A stretch of 64,000 bases of DNA from Acanthamoeba lenticulata (Eukaryota > Discosea > Longamoebia > Acanthamoebidae): contig NAVB01000608.1 of the NCBI GenBank assembly GCA_002179805.1, forward strand, positions 84,051 through 148,050, given 5' to 3'. The number at the start of each line of letters is the position of its first letter. Position 1 is the first letter of the stretch. Both the position numbers and the translations under genes were made by a program. The notes below the pieces were generated by a model. The model worked only from the letters and a program-made list of their open reading frames with translations. It was not told where the DNA came from and ran no database searches. This document shows positions 11,124 to 21,822 of the stretch, one piece after another.

Positions 11124-12039
11124 TTCTTGAAAGCGTTGATGTGGAGTAGCCCGGGTTGGGAAGAAGGGATCAAGAAAGCAAAGCTACGAGAAAAAGAACC
11201 ATTCAATTTCAGGGAAGCTGGTTGAAAATTACTACTTTTGGCGCCAAAAGCGCATCGATACAAAAATGCATTGTGAATTACTCAAGAGCTGATTCGCATC
11301 TGTGAATCCATTCGCACGCGATCTGTTAACGCTCAGTCAGAATTGTCGCGCAAACGTGTCATCATACGACAGTAAAGTTTCTTAAATTCAGAAAGACTAA
11401 TCGAAACTCCATAGTGATCTTCACATAGAAGACCGTCAGGACTTATAATAGCTCATCTTGTGGTGCATGTAGGTAATAAATTATAAAAAAAAGCAAATTA
11501 AGCGCACCAGCAGCATGCTTGTGGCAAGTGAATCCAGTAGCGGAGTGCTTGTAACGCTGGCCTACACTCTACCTGTCGTGTTACTTGGATAAGCGAGAAG
11601 CACACTTGTTCAATTATAAAGCTTGCAAAAGAAGGAATGTGTTATGCATTCAAATCGCAAGTGTGGAAAGGCACACAAGAGAACAGGATGATAACTTGAT
11701 TTTTTCTTAGCCCCTTCCATTTGATCGACTTCCACGGGTAAAAGGAAGCGGACTGGTAATAGGGGCTGAAAGATAGATGGGCAGTGAGGAAGATTTCACA
11801 TACCAAGCGCAAGATCGGCAAAGAAAATCGCGGATCACATCTGACTAGATCACCCTACCGGGGTCGTCTCAAGTTTTGGCTGCAATGCTGCTACAGTGTT
11901 CACGACATGTTGTTGGAGTGTGGTGTGTGCGAACGGCAGCGGAGAAGAAGAGTACTGCCTCCGGCGCAGCGCACGAAGAAAAAGGGCAGCCCAACAACTC
12001 CGGACCACACACGAACGGACAAGTGTCACGGCCGGGGCT
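11124..12039. other. Long AT-richer intergenic region
   Basis: About 0.9 kb upstream of the STI1-ANK-RING gene and downstream of the HAD gene. It is clearly richer in A and T than the coding regions. I see no convincing exon, tRNA or rRNA. It contains one nested inverted repeat (11709-11767, listed separately). The right part (11784-12077) is open on the plus strand but overlaps the HAD 3' end and has no family signature. Confidence 0.6.
11709..11767. other. Nested inverted repeat (possible RNA structure)
   Basis: AGCCCCT at 11709-11715 pairs perfectly with AGGGGCT at 11761-11767. Inside it, CTTCC (11729-11733) pairs with GGAAG (11744-11748). The element is 59 bases, too short for a tRNA and without a T-loop motif. 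It could be a small RNA, a mRNA 3' end structure or chance. Confidence 0.3.
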
Positions 12040-12895
12040 TTACTGGCGAGGAGGAAGACCAAACGCCTCCGGTTTGAAGTCCTCCAGCGTCTTGATGATG
12101 CAGAAGGCTCGCGGATACCTCTCGTGGGGCATGATAGGATCGGGCACGGCCACGACGATGCCGCCGGCGTTGGCGCCAGCCTCGGCGCCGGAGGGCGAGT
12201 CCTCGAAGACAAGGCAGTGAGCGGGGTCGACGTTGATACCACGCGCAGCCGCCAGGAAGATGTCAGGGGCGGGCTTGCCTTGCTTGACCTGCTCGTTGTC
12301 GCCAGAGATCAAGTAGGAGAAGACTTTGAACCACTCCTGGTGCTTCTGCAGCTTCAGCGCGACGGCGTCCTTGACGCTGCTGGTGGCCACGGCCATGGGG
12401 ATGTTGTGCTTTTGGAAGTAGGCCGTGAGCTCCTTCGCGCCTGTCCCAGCGCAATGAGGAAGGGGAGGGAGAACTGGTGAGCACAAGACTACGCTACTGC
12501 AGCCATGAGCGCTATTGAGGGGTGGAACGAACCAGGCATCGGCTCGGCGGTAGGGAAGAGCTCCTTGAGGTGCACCTCGCGCTTCTCGAGGAACTCATGC
12601 GGGCCGATAGGCAGCTGCTTGGTATCGATAATGAGCTGCGCGCCCTGCACCTCACCTCGACCGATGACGTGCGACCTCAGCTCCTGGTCATACACGTGGC
12701 CGTACTCCGCGAGCACGGCAGCAATGGCCTATTCCGAAGAGGAGCGTTGAGCGGTTGGGGTTAAACTGGTGCGCTCAGGCACTTGTCAGGTTGTCTCGGG
12801 CCGCGTACCTTTTCGTAGAGGGGCTCAGTGTCGAGCAGGAGACCGTCGAGGTCGAACAACACTCCCTTCACTTCCTTGGGTGCCGCTGTGTTCAT
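12040..12895 (-). CDS. HAD-superfamily phosphatase, pseudouridine-5'-phosphatase-like
   Basis: Haloacid-dehalogenase hydrolase that most resembles the HDHD1/GS1 pseudouridine-5'-monophosphatase group. Start at 12895 gives motif I almost at once (GVLFDLDGLLLDTEPLYEK), with both catalytic Asp residues. The helical cap follows in exon two (VLAEYGHVYDQELRSHVIGR). Exon three carries motif II (MAVATSSVKDAV), motif III Lys (KQGKPAPDIFLAAA) and motif IV (CLVFEDSPSGAEAGANAGG). All catalytic motifs are intact and the length is normal. It is transcribed divergently from the mitochondrial TPR gene, with about 150 bases between the two starts. The exact phosphate substrate is not shown by the sequence. 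Confidence 0.88.
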
Positions 12896-13045
12896 GTCTG
12901 TTTCTGGTGGTCAAGAAGGCTTAATCTGGTGGCGTGCGACTCAAACGAAGAAGACCAAGGGACGTGGCTCCGCGTTTCTCTCGGTCGGAGCTTGAAGCCG
13001 TACAGGAGAAATCCATTTTCTCTCTTTCTCTCTGCAACTGGCAAG

Positions 13046-14149
13046 ATGAGGGCGACCAGAGCAGCTGCATTACATCGTGCACCATCTGGCATGGTGGGCG
13101 TAGCACGTGCCGGAGCTACGCGTGCATCTTTCTTGCGCGTTGCACCAGTGCTTCGATCGAGGCCAGGCCCGCTCCAGCCCGCTGGCAGATTTTATTGTAC
13201 GGCTCCATCCTGTTCTCGTTGCGAGCATGGTGAGTGGAGGGCAGGGGCTGTGCTAAGCTTGCGCGTGCACGTAGTTCGGACTTGGTCTCAGGTAAACACG
13301 CAGACGAAAGACCAAGCGCCCAGTGGCACAGAGCAGCCCCTGACGGCGGCGCTCGTGGAGCTGCAACGGATAGAAGGGGAACTTCAGCGCATTAAAGAAA
13401 GCGACCAAGCGGAGGTCGTTGCAGCCGAGGCCGGGAAGGTTCTGGCCCAGCTTGAGACGCTTGGAAAAGAGCTCAAGGTTGTGCGCACCCCTCTCGACCT
13501 CGTCACTGTGGCCAGGTCCCTCACACGGCGCGCGCAGATCACCGTGATTGAAGACGAAGGGCAGCAGATCGAACTGCCTGAGAACGAGGATGAGAAAAAG
13601 CTCTTTACCCAGCTGAAGGTCGACAGGTGCGTCCGCCTCATGTCGTTACACACCATGGAGGATGCAGAGCCTCATACGCCCGAGCACGAACAGCCTCTAC
13701 TTGTGCGGCGACGCGCTGCTGTGTCTGCAGCGATACCAAGAGGCCTTGAGCTACCTGGACCGCGTGATCGAGATGCGACCCAATCACATCGACGCGCTGC
13801 TCGCGCGGGGCGAGGTTTACATGGACCTCGGGGACGACAAAAGCGCCATGAGGGACTTTAATGAGGTTCGTTTTGCAGTGCCGCATTGGCCACTTGAAGT
13901 CTCCTCACATGGACCCCGTCCGTCGGCTGCCCACAGGTTCGGTTCTGGGATCCCAACAACCCGGACGCGCTCTTCTACGCCGCGTCACTGCTGCGCAAGA
14001 CGTTGAAGAAGGCCTCCGAGGACAAGCAGGACCTCGACAAGTACTTTGCCGCAGCTGCGCCGAACGCAGCCTCTGAGGCCGCTTCAGACGGCCACCCCAA
14101 GGAGCGCAGCTACGAGACAGAGCCAGAAGAGAACGAGAATAAAAAATGA
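13046..14149 (+). CDS. Mitochondrially targeted TPR protein
   Basis: Start at 13046 gives an N-terminus rich in Arg and Ala without acidic residues (MRATRAAALHRAPSG), typical of a mitochondrial presequence. After a short intron (about 13230-13310) comes a charged coiled-coil region (LVELQRIEGELQRIKESDQ). A further exon encodes TPR motifs: NSLYLCGDALLCLQRYQEAL, then MRPNHIDALLARGEVYMDLG. The last exon reads RFWDPNNPDALFYAASLLRK and ends in an acidic hydrophilic tail. The coiled coil plus two or three TPRs suggests an adaptor for protein complexes in mitochondria. I do not recognise an orthologue. Shares a short divergent promoter with the HAD phosphatase gene. Confidence 0.72.
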
Positions 14150-14339
14150 TCCAAAAGGAACTTCTCCTCCTGGTGTTGCACCCCTCTTCAAGGACACAAG
14201 GAGTGTGCCCCAATTAGACATCATTAGGTTTTTTGAACCAGAGAGTCTTGGTCTGCCTTGGTTGGCCAAAAGTTGTAAATAAATAAATAAAAAATCAACA
14301 AATAAATAAATAATAAAACTGGGCCAGTTGGCGGCTTCT

Positions 14340-17013
14340 TCAGGCGGAGGCTTCGCTTCTGCGCTGCTGCGGGAGGACAGAGTCTCGATTGGTGTTGCTC
14401 GGCCGTCGCGGCTTGACGCCGAGGAAAGGCGCTACGGCGGGGATCTGGAGCAGGAGGTAGACCGTGAGGTAGCTCATCCCAAAGGTGACAACGTTCAGGA
14501 TCAGCTGCACATCCCCGCCCCACGTGAGTTTGTGGCACGTCATCTGACCAAGCGCAAAGAGAGAGGAAAAGAAGCGTACAGCTTTCTGGCCCCAGGTGTA
14601 TGCGTTCATGCCCCACCAACCAGCGTTCATGGAGCACGCCATGAGGTACTAGACACAACAAATAGAACAAAAGAAATCAGTATATTTTAAAAGAATGTAA
14701 GATAAAAAAAAGGGAAATATAAGCCTACGCTTGAGAGCCAACTAGAGGTACGTACCTCAAAGACCGGGTGGATGATGAAGAGCCCGAACGTGCTATCGCG
14801 GATGAACTGCTGCAGTCGTCTGTCGAGCATGTGTGTTTTTGGATTGGCGGGGGGGGAGGGGTTAGCGACGCGCAAGTACGGTGGTCGGTCGGGGTAGTGC
14901 GGTACCCCTGGAACGGGTGGTTGCCGTAATATTTACACAGTTGGCTGTAAATCCTGCAGCCGCCACCACATCCGCCAGCATCACATGTAAGTCAGGCCAA
15001 CGACAACAGTACGGCAAGGCCTGATGGGTGACTGCTGCGCGAGGTCGTACCACATCCAGTACCAGCTCCCGACTCTGTTTTATGACGATGACGATGGTGA
15101 TGATGGGTGAGCGAGTCGGTCATCAAGTCGCACGTGGTTAGAATCACGCGAGGGTGGTGCAGGAGGAGAAAGTACACGTAGAAGAAGCGCTTGATGCGCG
15201 GCTTGTAGGTGATGTAGCCCGGCCCCACGAACACGAATCCCTCCTGGTCCGGGAATGACCACTTGAGCAGGGCCTGAGCGACGGCGAACAGTTATGTAAG
15301 AAAATCAATGCAAAAATGCAAAATTAAATACATGAGAAAGAAATGGAATTAATATAAATGAATGAAAACAGAGGGAATAGGTGGCGCACGATGTTCATGA
15401 AAAAGTAAAAAGCCAGCTGCAGGTTGGAGCACGCGGTCCAGAAGCAGGGCAGGCGATCCTCGAAGAGCACCCAGGCGAAGCCAAACACGTAAAAGGCCGA
15501 GTGCGAGATGCTCGTGAAGAAGGACGTGCCCAGCGAGCGGCTTGTGTCGGCCCCCACCGCGATGAGACCGCCAAAGAAGGACGTGGGCGAGGGGATCTCG
15601 TCCGGCCCGAGTACTTCAGGGGCGCTGATGATGAGCACATGGCCTGCCACGATGGACAAGAGGCTCAGCAGCGGCAGGTTCACGGAGAAGGTGAGGCGCC
15701 TGCCTCCGCCTCGAGCCCCTGAACCCTTCCGGCCATCGAGAGACTCTCCGTCGCCGTTGTCGTCGGAGCCCAGGCGGTGGAGCGGAGGCGACGACGGCGA
15801 AGAGGGCGATGCGGTGGGCCCGTAAGAGCAGGTGGCAAAGCACGACCACGAGCGCGGGAAGTGGAGGGTGATGGTGGTGGGCAGCGGGAAGGTGGCGGTG
15901 AGAAGCGGCAGCACGTAGATGAGCACGATGCCGGTGTTGATCAGGAACGACGAGAAGTACTGGTTGGCCCACGTAAGCATGAGCGAGGGCGCGAGCGTGC
16001 TGAGGGAGACCATCCACTCGTACTGCAGCTCAAAGTAGTGCTCCATGAAGCGGCCCAGCACGACGACCTTGAGGTAGTGCGTCAGCGCCGCCAGCGAGAG
16101 GCCACCGCCGCCCCCGAGGCCGACCTGCCTGGCGCGGGCGAGGCAGGCCACAAGCAGGGCCGTCGCGCCAAGGAGCACGCCCACGAGCGTGCCCCACAGC
16201 AGGCCGAGCCAGCACCAGAGCCACAGCAGCGGGGCCGCCACGGTCCCGCACACGAAGAGGCCCAGAGACCACGGCGACCGGCGTCGCGCGGCCTCGCTCG
16301 TTGTCGAGAAAGCCGATGATGGCAAGGCCGAGGTGGAAGCGGCGGAAGACGAAGAAGAAGAAGCCGAGAGCCGACGCACGTTGGCGTCGTGGGCGGCTTT
16401 CATGACGCAAAAGAGCGGGAGGTGGAGCACCCAGAGGGCGAACATGTAGGGCAGGAAGTAGAGCTGGCCGGGCGAGGTGAAGAGGACCTCCTTCCAGGCG
16501 TCAGCCGAGGCGTTGAGGATGGTGCCCTCCTTGTAGAGGAGCATGGTGAGCGAAACCGGTAGACCCATGATGAGGAAGCCGAAGAAGAACGCCACGATGA
16601 GCTTGAAGAAGCGCTCGGCCACCACGCGCCACAGGCTCTGCTTCTCCTTCATGCTCAAGATGCTCGAGGCGCCGCCCAGCACGAAAAACATGTTCAACCC
16701 CACCTGCAGGATGCCCCTCTGCACGCTGTGCACAGCGCCCTGTATAGGTAGCGCGGGTGAGTGGAAGAAGATGTTGATGAAGGCGGAAGGCCAGCCCACG
16801 TACCATGTAGTGGCGCACCAGGGCCGCGTCGTCGAGTGGTGACATGGGAGTGACGCGCAGCCAGTTACGCTTGCCATCAAAAAAGCGCATGTTGTGGTAG
16901 TAGACCAGGAAGTTGGCTTGCACCACGCGCACGCACTCCATCCAGTACTGCCGCGTCCCTCCACCTCCTGACGGCGGCGTACCGCCAGTGGGCGGCTTGG
17001 CTGCCTCGTCCAT
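14340..17013 (-). CDS. Multi-pass membrane protein, possibly acyltransferase-3 family
   Basis: Start at 17013. Ten or more hydrophobic segments spread over at least five exons, among them LQVGLNMFFVLGGASSILSM, LIVAFFFGFLIMGLPVSLTML, PWSLGLFVCGTVAAPLLWLW, LLSLLSIVAGHVLIISAPEV, TFGLFIIHPVFE and VTFGMSYLTVYLLLQIPAVA. The layout (soluble start, about ten helices, a FFVLGG turn early on and a FIIHPV motif near the end) recalls acyltransferase-3/MdoC-type O-acyltransferases, but I cannot confirm the catalytic His. A cytosolic Ser-rich loop and a Gly/Arg/Asp loop sit between helices. Exon limits in the 3' third (14340-15250) are uncertain. Probably an integral membrane enzyme of the endomembrane system or plasma membrane. 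Confidence 0.6.
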
Positions 17014-17161
17014 CGATTTGTTGCTTGCGTGGCTTCACTCCACGAAGACACCAATTTTGGGCTATCTTTATCTTTTCCTCCGAGTTTTCCACCTTGCTTT
17101 TTGTTTTTATTTATTTATTTTTATCTCTTGTTTCTCTCTGGGGAGGACAGACCGCTCTGCC

Positions 17162-18675
17162 TCACTCGTAACCTCCAGTTTCATCAGCGCCTCCGTACTG
17201 CTCTTCCTCCTCACCCGTCTCTTCGCGTTCGGGCTCAGGCTCAGGCTCGGGCTCGGGCTCGGGCTCAGGCTCGGGCTCCTCCTGAGGCTCTTCGGGCTTC
17301 TCCTCCTGCTGCGGCTCCGGGTCCTCGACGGGCTTCAGCGGCGCCTTCACGGGGGCGCCCTGTGTGGCGATGACCTGCGCTGCGGCCTTGGCCAGCGCAG
17401 CCTTCTCCCGACGCCACTGCATAGCATCCAAGTGCTTCTCAAGCTGCGCACACCACAGGCAGGTGAGTCCACGCGTGGGGCAAGCGACAGCTCAAGGACT
17501 CGCACCTCTTCGGCACACTTCCGCTCCAGTTTTTGGTACTCCTTCTTGCGTTTCTGGGCGTTGTCGTGCAACTCGGACTCTTGCCTGTCGGCCAGGGCCT
17601 CCTCGTCCTCGTGCTGGTCGGACATGGTCTTCTGCAAGTCGTCCTGCTGCTTGAGGGAGAGCTTCATCTGCTTCTTGGACTGGAGCTGCTGGAGGGCCAA
17701 CATCTCCTTCTCCTGCTTCTTGATCGAAGCCTTGACCTGCTTCTTTCGCTTCAGCTCATCGAGGTCGGAGGGGTTGTTCTTCTCTTGGATCTTGTCGGCC
17801 AGATCCTCGACCTCTTCCTTGTGCTCATACTCTTGCTTCCGCCTTTCATCCTCATGCCTGATGATACTTGCATGAGCCATGAACGTCGACGTTTCATCTT
17901 CTGCATAACGAGGCGTGCGCACCTCCACTGCATCTCAATCTCGTCCCGGACGGCTTTCCTCTTGGCGTTGGACTCCTCTCGGATGTGCTTCCTCTTGAGG
18001 AGTCTCTTCTGCTTCTGGTGGGTGAGCCTCTGCTTCTCGAGCTCGTGCTCGTCGTCCTCCTTTTGCTTCTCGACCTTGGCGTCCTCCTCGGCCTTGACGC
18101 GCGCCTTCCTTCTGGCCAAATCCGAGGGGTCGGTCGGGACCCGCGCGCCCACCTGCCCCCAGGCCACCGCGCGCATGAGCAAGGGGCCGCACCATGGACA
18201 GGCGCGCTCTCTTCGGGGCGAGGAGGAGCCGTACGGCGGTGATGGCGGTGAACCACCCGTCGAGTAGCTTGGCGTTCTCGGCGCAGAAGAAGATGGGGGC
18301 CTTCTGCGTGGTGAGCCTGATGGTGTGGTCGTAGCCAGGAATGTACTCCCTCTCGATCAGGTAGCTCGTCACGTCCAACACCGCGCTGGGCGCCTGAGTA
18401 GCAACAGATGAAAGGCCTCTCGGGTGAGCTCGTTGTGTGTTAACAACAAACACCAAGGCACGAACCTTGCTCACATCCTCTTGCTTCTTGTAGATTGAGA
18501 TAGCTCTCTCGCTGGGACGAAGAACCAGATAGCGCTTGTCCTTGGGGGACTGCGGTGGTACCCACAACCCCAACAAGGTAAGCATCCAATCCCTCCCCCC
18601 TCTAGTTGCACATCAAGGCACCTTAAAGCTGCGACCATCGTTCGAAACAAGAAGCCAGCCTGCGTGCTCGCTCAT
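17162..18675 (-). CDS. PH-domain protein with long coiled coil and Glu-Pro tail
   Basis: First exon starts at 18675 (MSEHAGWLLVSNDGRSFK) and splices to SPKDKRYLVLRPSERAISIY; a further exon ends with the conserved PH helix (LDGWFTAITAVRLLLA). Together these form a complete PH domain. The middle is a highly charged helical region of more than 200 residues, rich in Lys, Glu and Gln, predicted as coiled coil. The C-terminus has a (EP)n run encoded by GGCTCG/GGCTCA repeats at about 17228-17285. A membrane phosphoinositide-binding cytoskeletal or signalling adaptor is plausible. No catalytic domain is visible. Confidence 0.78.
17228..17285. repeat. Six-base coding repeat giving a Glu-Pro run
   Basis: Tandem GGCTCG/GGCTCA-like hexamers (plus-strand reading) in the last exon of the PH coiled-coil gene. 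They encode alternating Glu and Pro and are a likely site of length variation between strains. Confidence 0.85.
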
Positions 18676-18927
18676 GACGTCTTGCTCTAAGTGTGTGAGC
18701 CTTTGGGTTATTGCGCGAGCGGTTGAACAGTCGTGTGGTCAGCGGTTTCCTTTATTGGCCACAGCTACCTGTTTCGCGATGGCTCTGTGGGACAAAAAAT
18801 CAAAATAATAAAAATAAAAAAGATCAAACAAAAATAAAAGAGAGGAAGCATCAAGCGTGACGCACAATAAATATCTCATTTAAAAGAAGCTGCTGATCAA
18901 CAAAATGCAGAACAAACCAGTTCTGGG

Positions 18928-19266
18928 TCATGGTTTTTGGTTGTGCTTTCTGGCCTTTGTTCGTCGCTCTGACTTCTTGAGTGATTTGTTTCGATCGTCA
19001 GTCTCATCATCGTCGTCATCGTCGTCTGGGTCGTCATCATCATCCAGGTCGTTGTCGGCTGCGTCTTCGTCCTCGTCTTCGTCTTCATCATCATCATCTC
19101 TTTGACCGACAATCTCGCGTTTGCCGAGGAGTTGTTGGTCGGTCGGGTTGCCCTCCTTGGAGAGCGTGTCGTGGGCGGTTCGAAAACCAATGATGAAGAA
19201 CGCCATGGCCCAAATGAGCAGGGTGCCATAAATTATGTACTTGGTGGCCCTCGGATCGAACAGCAT
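18928..19266 (-). CDS. Small single-pass membrane protein with acidic tail
   Basis: 112 residues from the ATG at 19266. The N-terminus is short (MLFDPRATKY) and runs straight into one membrane helix (IIYGTLLIWAMAFFIIGF). The rest is hydrophilic: a Lys/Glu linker, a run of about 40 mostly Asp and Glu residues, and a basic Lys/Arg end. I do not recognise a family. It could be a single-pass endomembrane or mitochondrial protein with a cytosolic calcium- or protein-binding acidic tail. Upstream in-frame ATG at 19341 exists but adds an unlikely Arg/Pro leader. Confidence 0.6.
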   Translation of the reverse strand: MLFDPRATKYIIYGTLLIWAMAFFIIGFRTAHDTLSKEGNPTDQQLLGKREIVGQRDDDDEDEDEDEDAADNDLDDDDDPDDDDDDDETDDRNKSLKKSERRTKARKHNQKP

Positions 19267-19419
19267 CTTGCGTAAAGGCCTTTCGAAAGATCGAGTACGC
19301 AAAGGAGGACGCCCACAACGAGGGAAGACCGGGACAGGCAACAGAGCAGAACGACAAAGAATCTTTGGGACTTTCTTCTTCTTCTTCAGTTTTCCGTTTA
19401 AATTTTTCTTTTCCCGCCA

Positions 19420-20374
19420 CTACACGCCTGCTGGCTTACACGAGGTGAGCGTGTAGAGGTAAAAGGTGCGGGCGAGGGTGGCTCCACCAGGTCCACCTTC
19501 GTCTTCTCCTTTGGTGTTTCCGTGACTCCGTCCTCCACCCTTCTTTCCATCTCGGCCAAGGGCCCGATCAAAGGTGTCGGCCTGCACCTCCCAATCGACC
19601 TCGTCGCTAAAGTAGAAGTAGGGGTTCGTGATGAAGCTGTCGTTCTTGGAGAAGATGAGAAACTTGGCGCCAGGCTTGAGCACTCGGTAGACGTCGCGCA
19701 TCATCTGTTGAATCGTCTCGTTGGTTCCCTCTTCAGTCTCTCCCGTGGACAAGAGAGCATCTGTGCACAAAACAAACAGTCAGACCGGCGTGGCTACGCA
19801 GTAGGTGATGATGATGATGATGGCCGGTACCCAGGCAGCCTTTATCCAGGCACAGATCGAACGAGTCATCTTCAAATGTCATGTGCTCGACGCTCATGAG
19901 CTCATACGTGCAGCGGATCATCAGTTCGTCGCTGCGGGGCGCTGTGGCGGTGGTCTTGCCTGCCGGCGGCTTTCGCTTCTTGTCTCCTGCAGTCTGGCCG
20001 CGTCCTGTGTGCTTCGCCACCTCGAAGGAGCTGTAGGCCTCCTGCTGGCGTGCCTTCATTTTCTCAATGATAAGCTCACAGTTGTCGATGTTGACTACGC
20101 TCACGGTGGGCAGCTCCGGATCGCTCACAATCTTTTCGCTTACCACCGAATTGCCACACCCTGTAGTGGCAGGCGTGAGCAATAAGGCATGAAGAGTGGA
20201 CGAAGAGAAGGAGACGGTGCCAATGTGGAGAATGCGTTGGCCCTCCTGCAGATTTGCGGAAAGGAAAGGTCGGATGTCGGGATAGAGGAGGTACCACTCG
20301 TAGGTGTCAACGTATCCCGGCCCGCCCTCGCTGTAAAAGTCATCCCAGTAGTCGACACACGATGGGGTGGCCAT
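19420..20374 (-). CDS. SAM-dependent methyltransferase, EEF1AKMT4/METTL13-like
   Basis: Start at 20374 gives the family opening ATPSCVDYWDDFY followed by YEWYLLYPDIRPFL, as in eEF1A lysine methyltransferase 4 (ECE2-like) and METTL13. The SAM-binding motif begins with QRILHIG and resumes after an intron with GCGNSVVSEKI. The acidic strand is VVNIDNCELIIEKM. Then MSVEHMTFEDDSFDLCLDKG and, after another intron, DALLSTGE and VYRVLKPGAKFLIFS. A lysine-rich insert sits before the third motif. Most likely methylates a Lys of translation factor eEF1A in the cytosol, by family inference. Head to head with TRAPPC5, with about 80 bases between start codons. Confidence 0.85.
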
Positions 20375-20456
20375 CTTTGGCGAGCCAGGAAGAAAACAGA
20401 AACAAGAAACTGCAGCAGACAACTTTTTATTTATCTATTTCTCTCGAAACACCAAG

Positions 20457-21336
20457 ATGAACGTGACGCAGACCGCCACTGAGTTCTTCACAAACACCAA
20501 AAAAACGCCCCTCGACATAGTTGACCGACCACTCAACAAGCCGAAAAAGGAGGTGCGGTGCCCTTCCCATTGAGTTCATTCTGATTTTTGCTGAAATGAT
20601 GTTGCCCTGCTTGTGGTGCAGGTGAGCCTGAGCGCCTATGCCTATCTTTTTTCAGAGTTTGTACAGTATGCACAGACCAAGGTGGCCAACATCGCCACAG
20701 CTGAAGAGCGGTACTTCCTGCCCCTCATGAGTCGCGCACCAGCGCACTGGTGTCCCGCAGGGCCGGGCTGACCAGTTGCTGGTGGGAAAAGGTTGTGGGA
20801 GGTCGGATACCAAGTGGGCATTCGCATGCTGGAACTGCAGAGCTTCCGAGAGAAGAAGGTGAGGCGCGAGCAGGAGATTGTGGGCATTCTGGGCTTCATC
20901 TCTGTCAACTTGTGGAGGACCCTCTTTGGCGACCGCGCGGACTCGCTCGAGCGAAGCACCGAACACGAGGACGAGTGTATACAGTGCACGCTCTACTTGT
21001 TCAGTCTGAACTTTGCTGGCTGTTTGCTGATGCACGTTTCCTATGCAGACATGATCAGGCTGAGCGGAGACGTGCTGGTGAACAAGTACGTTTCCTTGCG
21101 TGATGGTGGACTCAACACGGCAGCCTTCGTGGCCGGTGTAGTCAATGGCGTGCTCGACGCCGCCGAGTTCGTACGTGCTCTATTCCTACGTACTCCTGGG
21201 CCCTTTCCCCCTCTAACCACAGCTCTGCCCTTTGCAGCCGTGCAAAGTGTCGGCACACTACGTCAAACCGAAGACGGTCATCTTGATCAAGTTCGAACCA
21301 GAGGTAATCGCGCGCGAGAAGCGGCTCAAGCCCTGA
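20457..21336 (+). CDS. TRAPPC5: TRAPP complex subunit 5 (Trs31)
   Basis: Bet3-family core subunit of the TRAPP complexes, which tether vesicles and activate Rab1/Ypt1 at ER-Golgi membranes. Exon one (20457-20552) encodes TPLDIVDRPLNKPKKEV. Later exons give LSAYAYLFSEFVQYAQ, VGYQVGIRMLELQSFREKK, GILGFISVNLWRTLFGDRAD, MIRLSGDVLVNKYVSL, LNTAAFVAGVVNGVLDAAEF and VSAHYVKPKTVILIKFEPEV. These match the TRAPPC5 pattern from end to end and the length is normal. Four or five short introns. Divergent from the methyltransferase gene. Confidence 0.93.
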
Positions 21337-21424
21337 CGCAGCATGAAGGGCCACCCGTGAGACGAGAGCTTCTGTTCTTCTTTGAGCGTAGTTGTTGAGT
21401 TATTTAAAAAATGTGCAGTCAATT

Positions 21425-21613
21425 TCAGACGAGGAAATTTCGATTCCACGGGTGCTGGTGGCATGCGCCCTTCTTCTTTGTGGAGGGCGGTGACGCTTTA
21501 GGTCGGATTTCGGTGGGCTGCAGACCGACGATGGCCAAGAGGTACGAGTCGATTGGGTCGAACACGTCGGCACTATTCGCTCCTCTCGGCTTTCGGAACC
21601 AAGACAGAAGCAT
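21425..21613 (-). CDS. Small hypothetical protein (62 aa)
   Basis: An ATG-initiated frame of 62 codons in the gap between TRAPPC5 and the FYVE gene, convergent with TRAPPC5. Its codon choice is GC3-rich like true genes nearby (for example GAC TCG TAC CTC TTG GCC ATC GTC). A TATATATA element lies about 25 bases upstream of its ATG (21636-21643). No family is recognised and it may be only part of a gene or a chance frame. Confidence 0.3.
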   Translation of the reverse strand: MLLSWFRKPRGANSADVFDPIDSYLLAIVGLQPTEIRPKASPPSTKKKGACHQHPWNRNFLV

Positions 21614-21633
21614 ACACCAACCCCCAAACGCCG

Positions 21634-21645
21634 TTATATATACCT
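21634..21645. promoter_or_regulatory. TATA-like element
   Basis: A near-palindromic TTATATATA at about 21635-21643. It could serve the FYVE gene on the plus strand (ATG 180 bases downstream) or the small minus-strand frame ending at 21425. Assignment is inference. Confidence 0.35.
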
Positions 21646-21822
21646 TCTGCTACGCCACCGTAGAGCGAAAGAGGGCGGTACGTCGGGCCTTGCCTTGTTA
21701 GCACGCCAGCTTCTGCAGCAGCTTCATGTTCATGGGCTGTGCGTGTGTCTCTATGTTTGTAGAAAAGGAACGAGCAGCGAACAACAACTACAACCAAGAA
21801 GCAGCAGGCAAGTGTTTTCCTG

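Noticed and set aside
11709..11767. tRNA gene
   Set aside because: Stems exist but the element is only 59 bases, lacks the T-loop consensus and has no clover-leaf.
12755..13045. Extended N-terminus for the TPR protein
   Set aside because: The frame is open upstream but overlaps HAD exon 1 on the other strand; the ATG at 13046 gives a good mitochondrial presequence.
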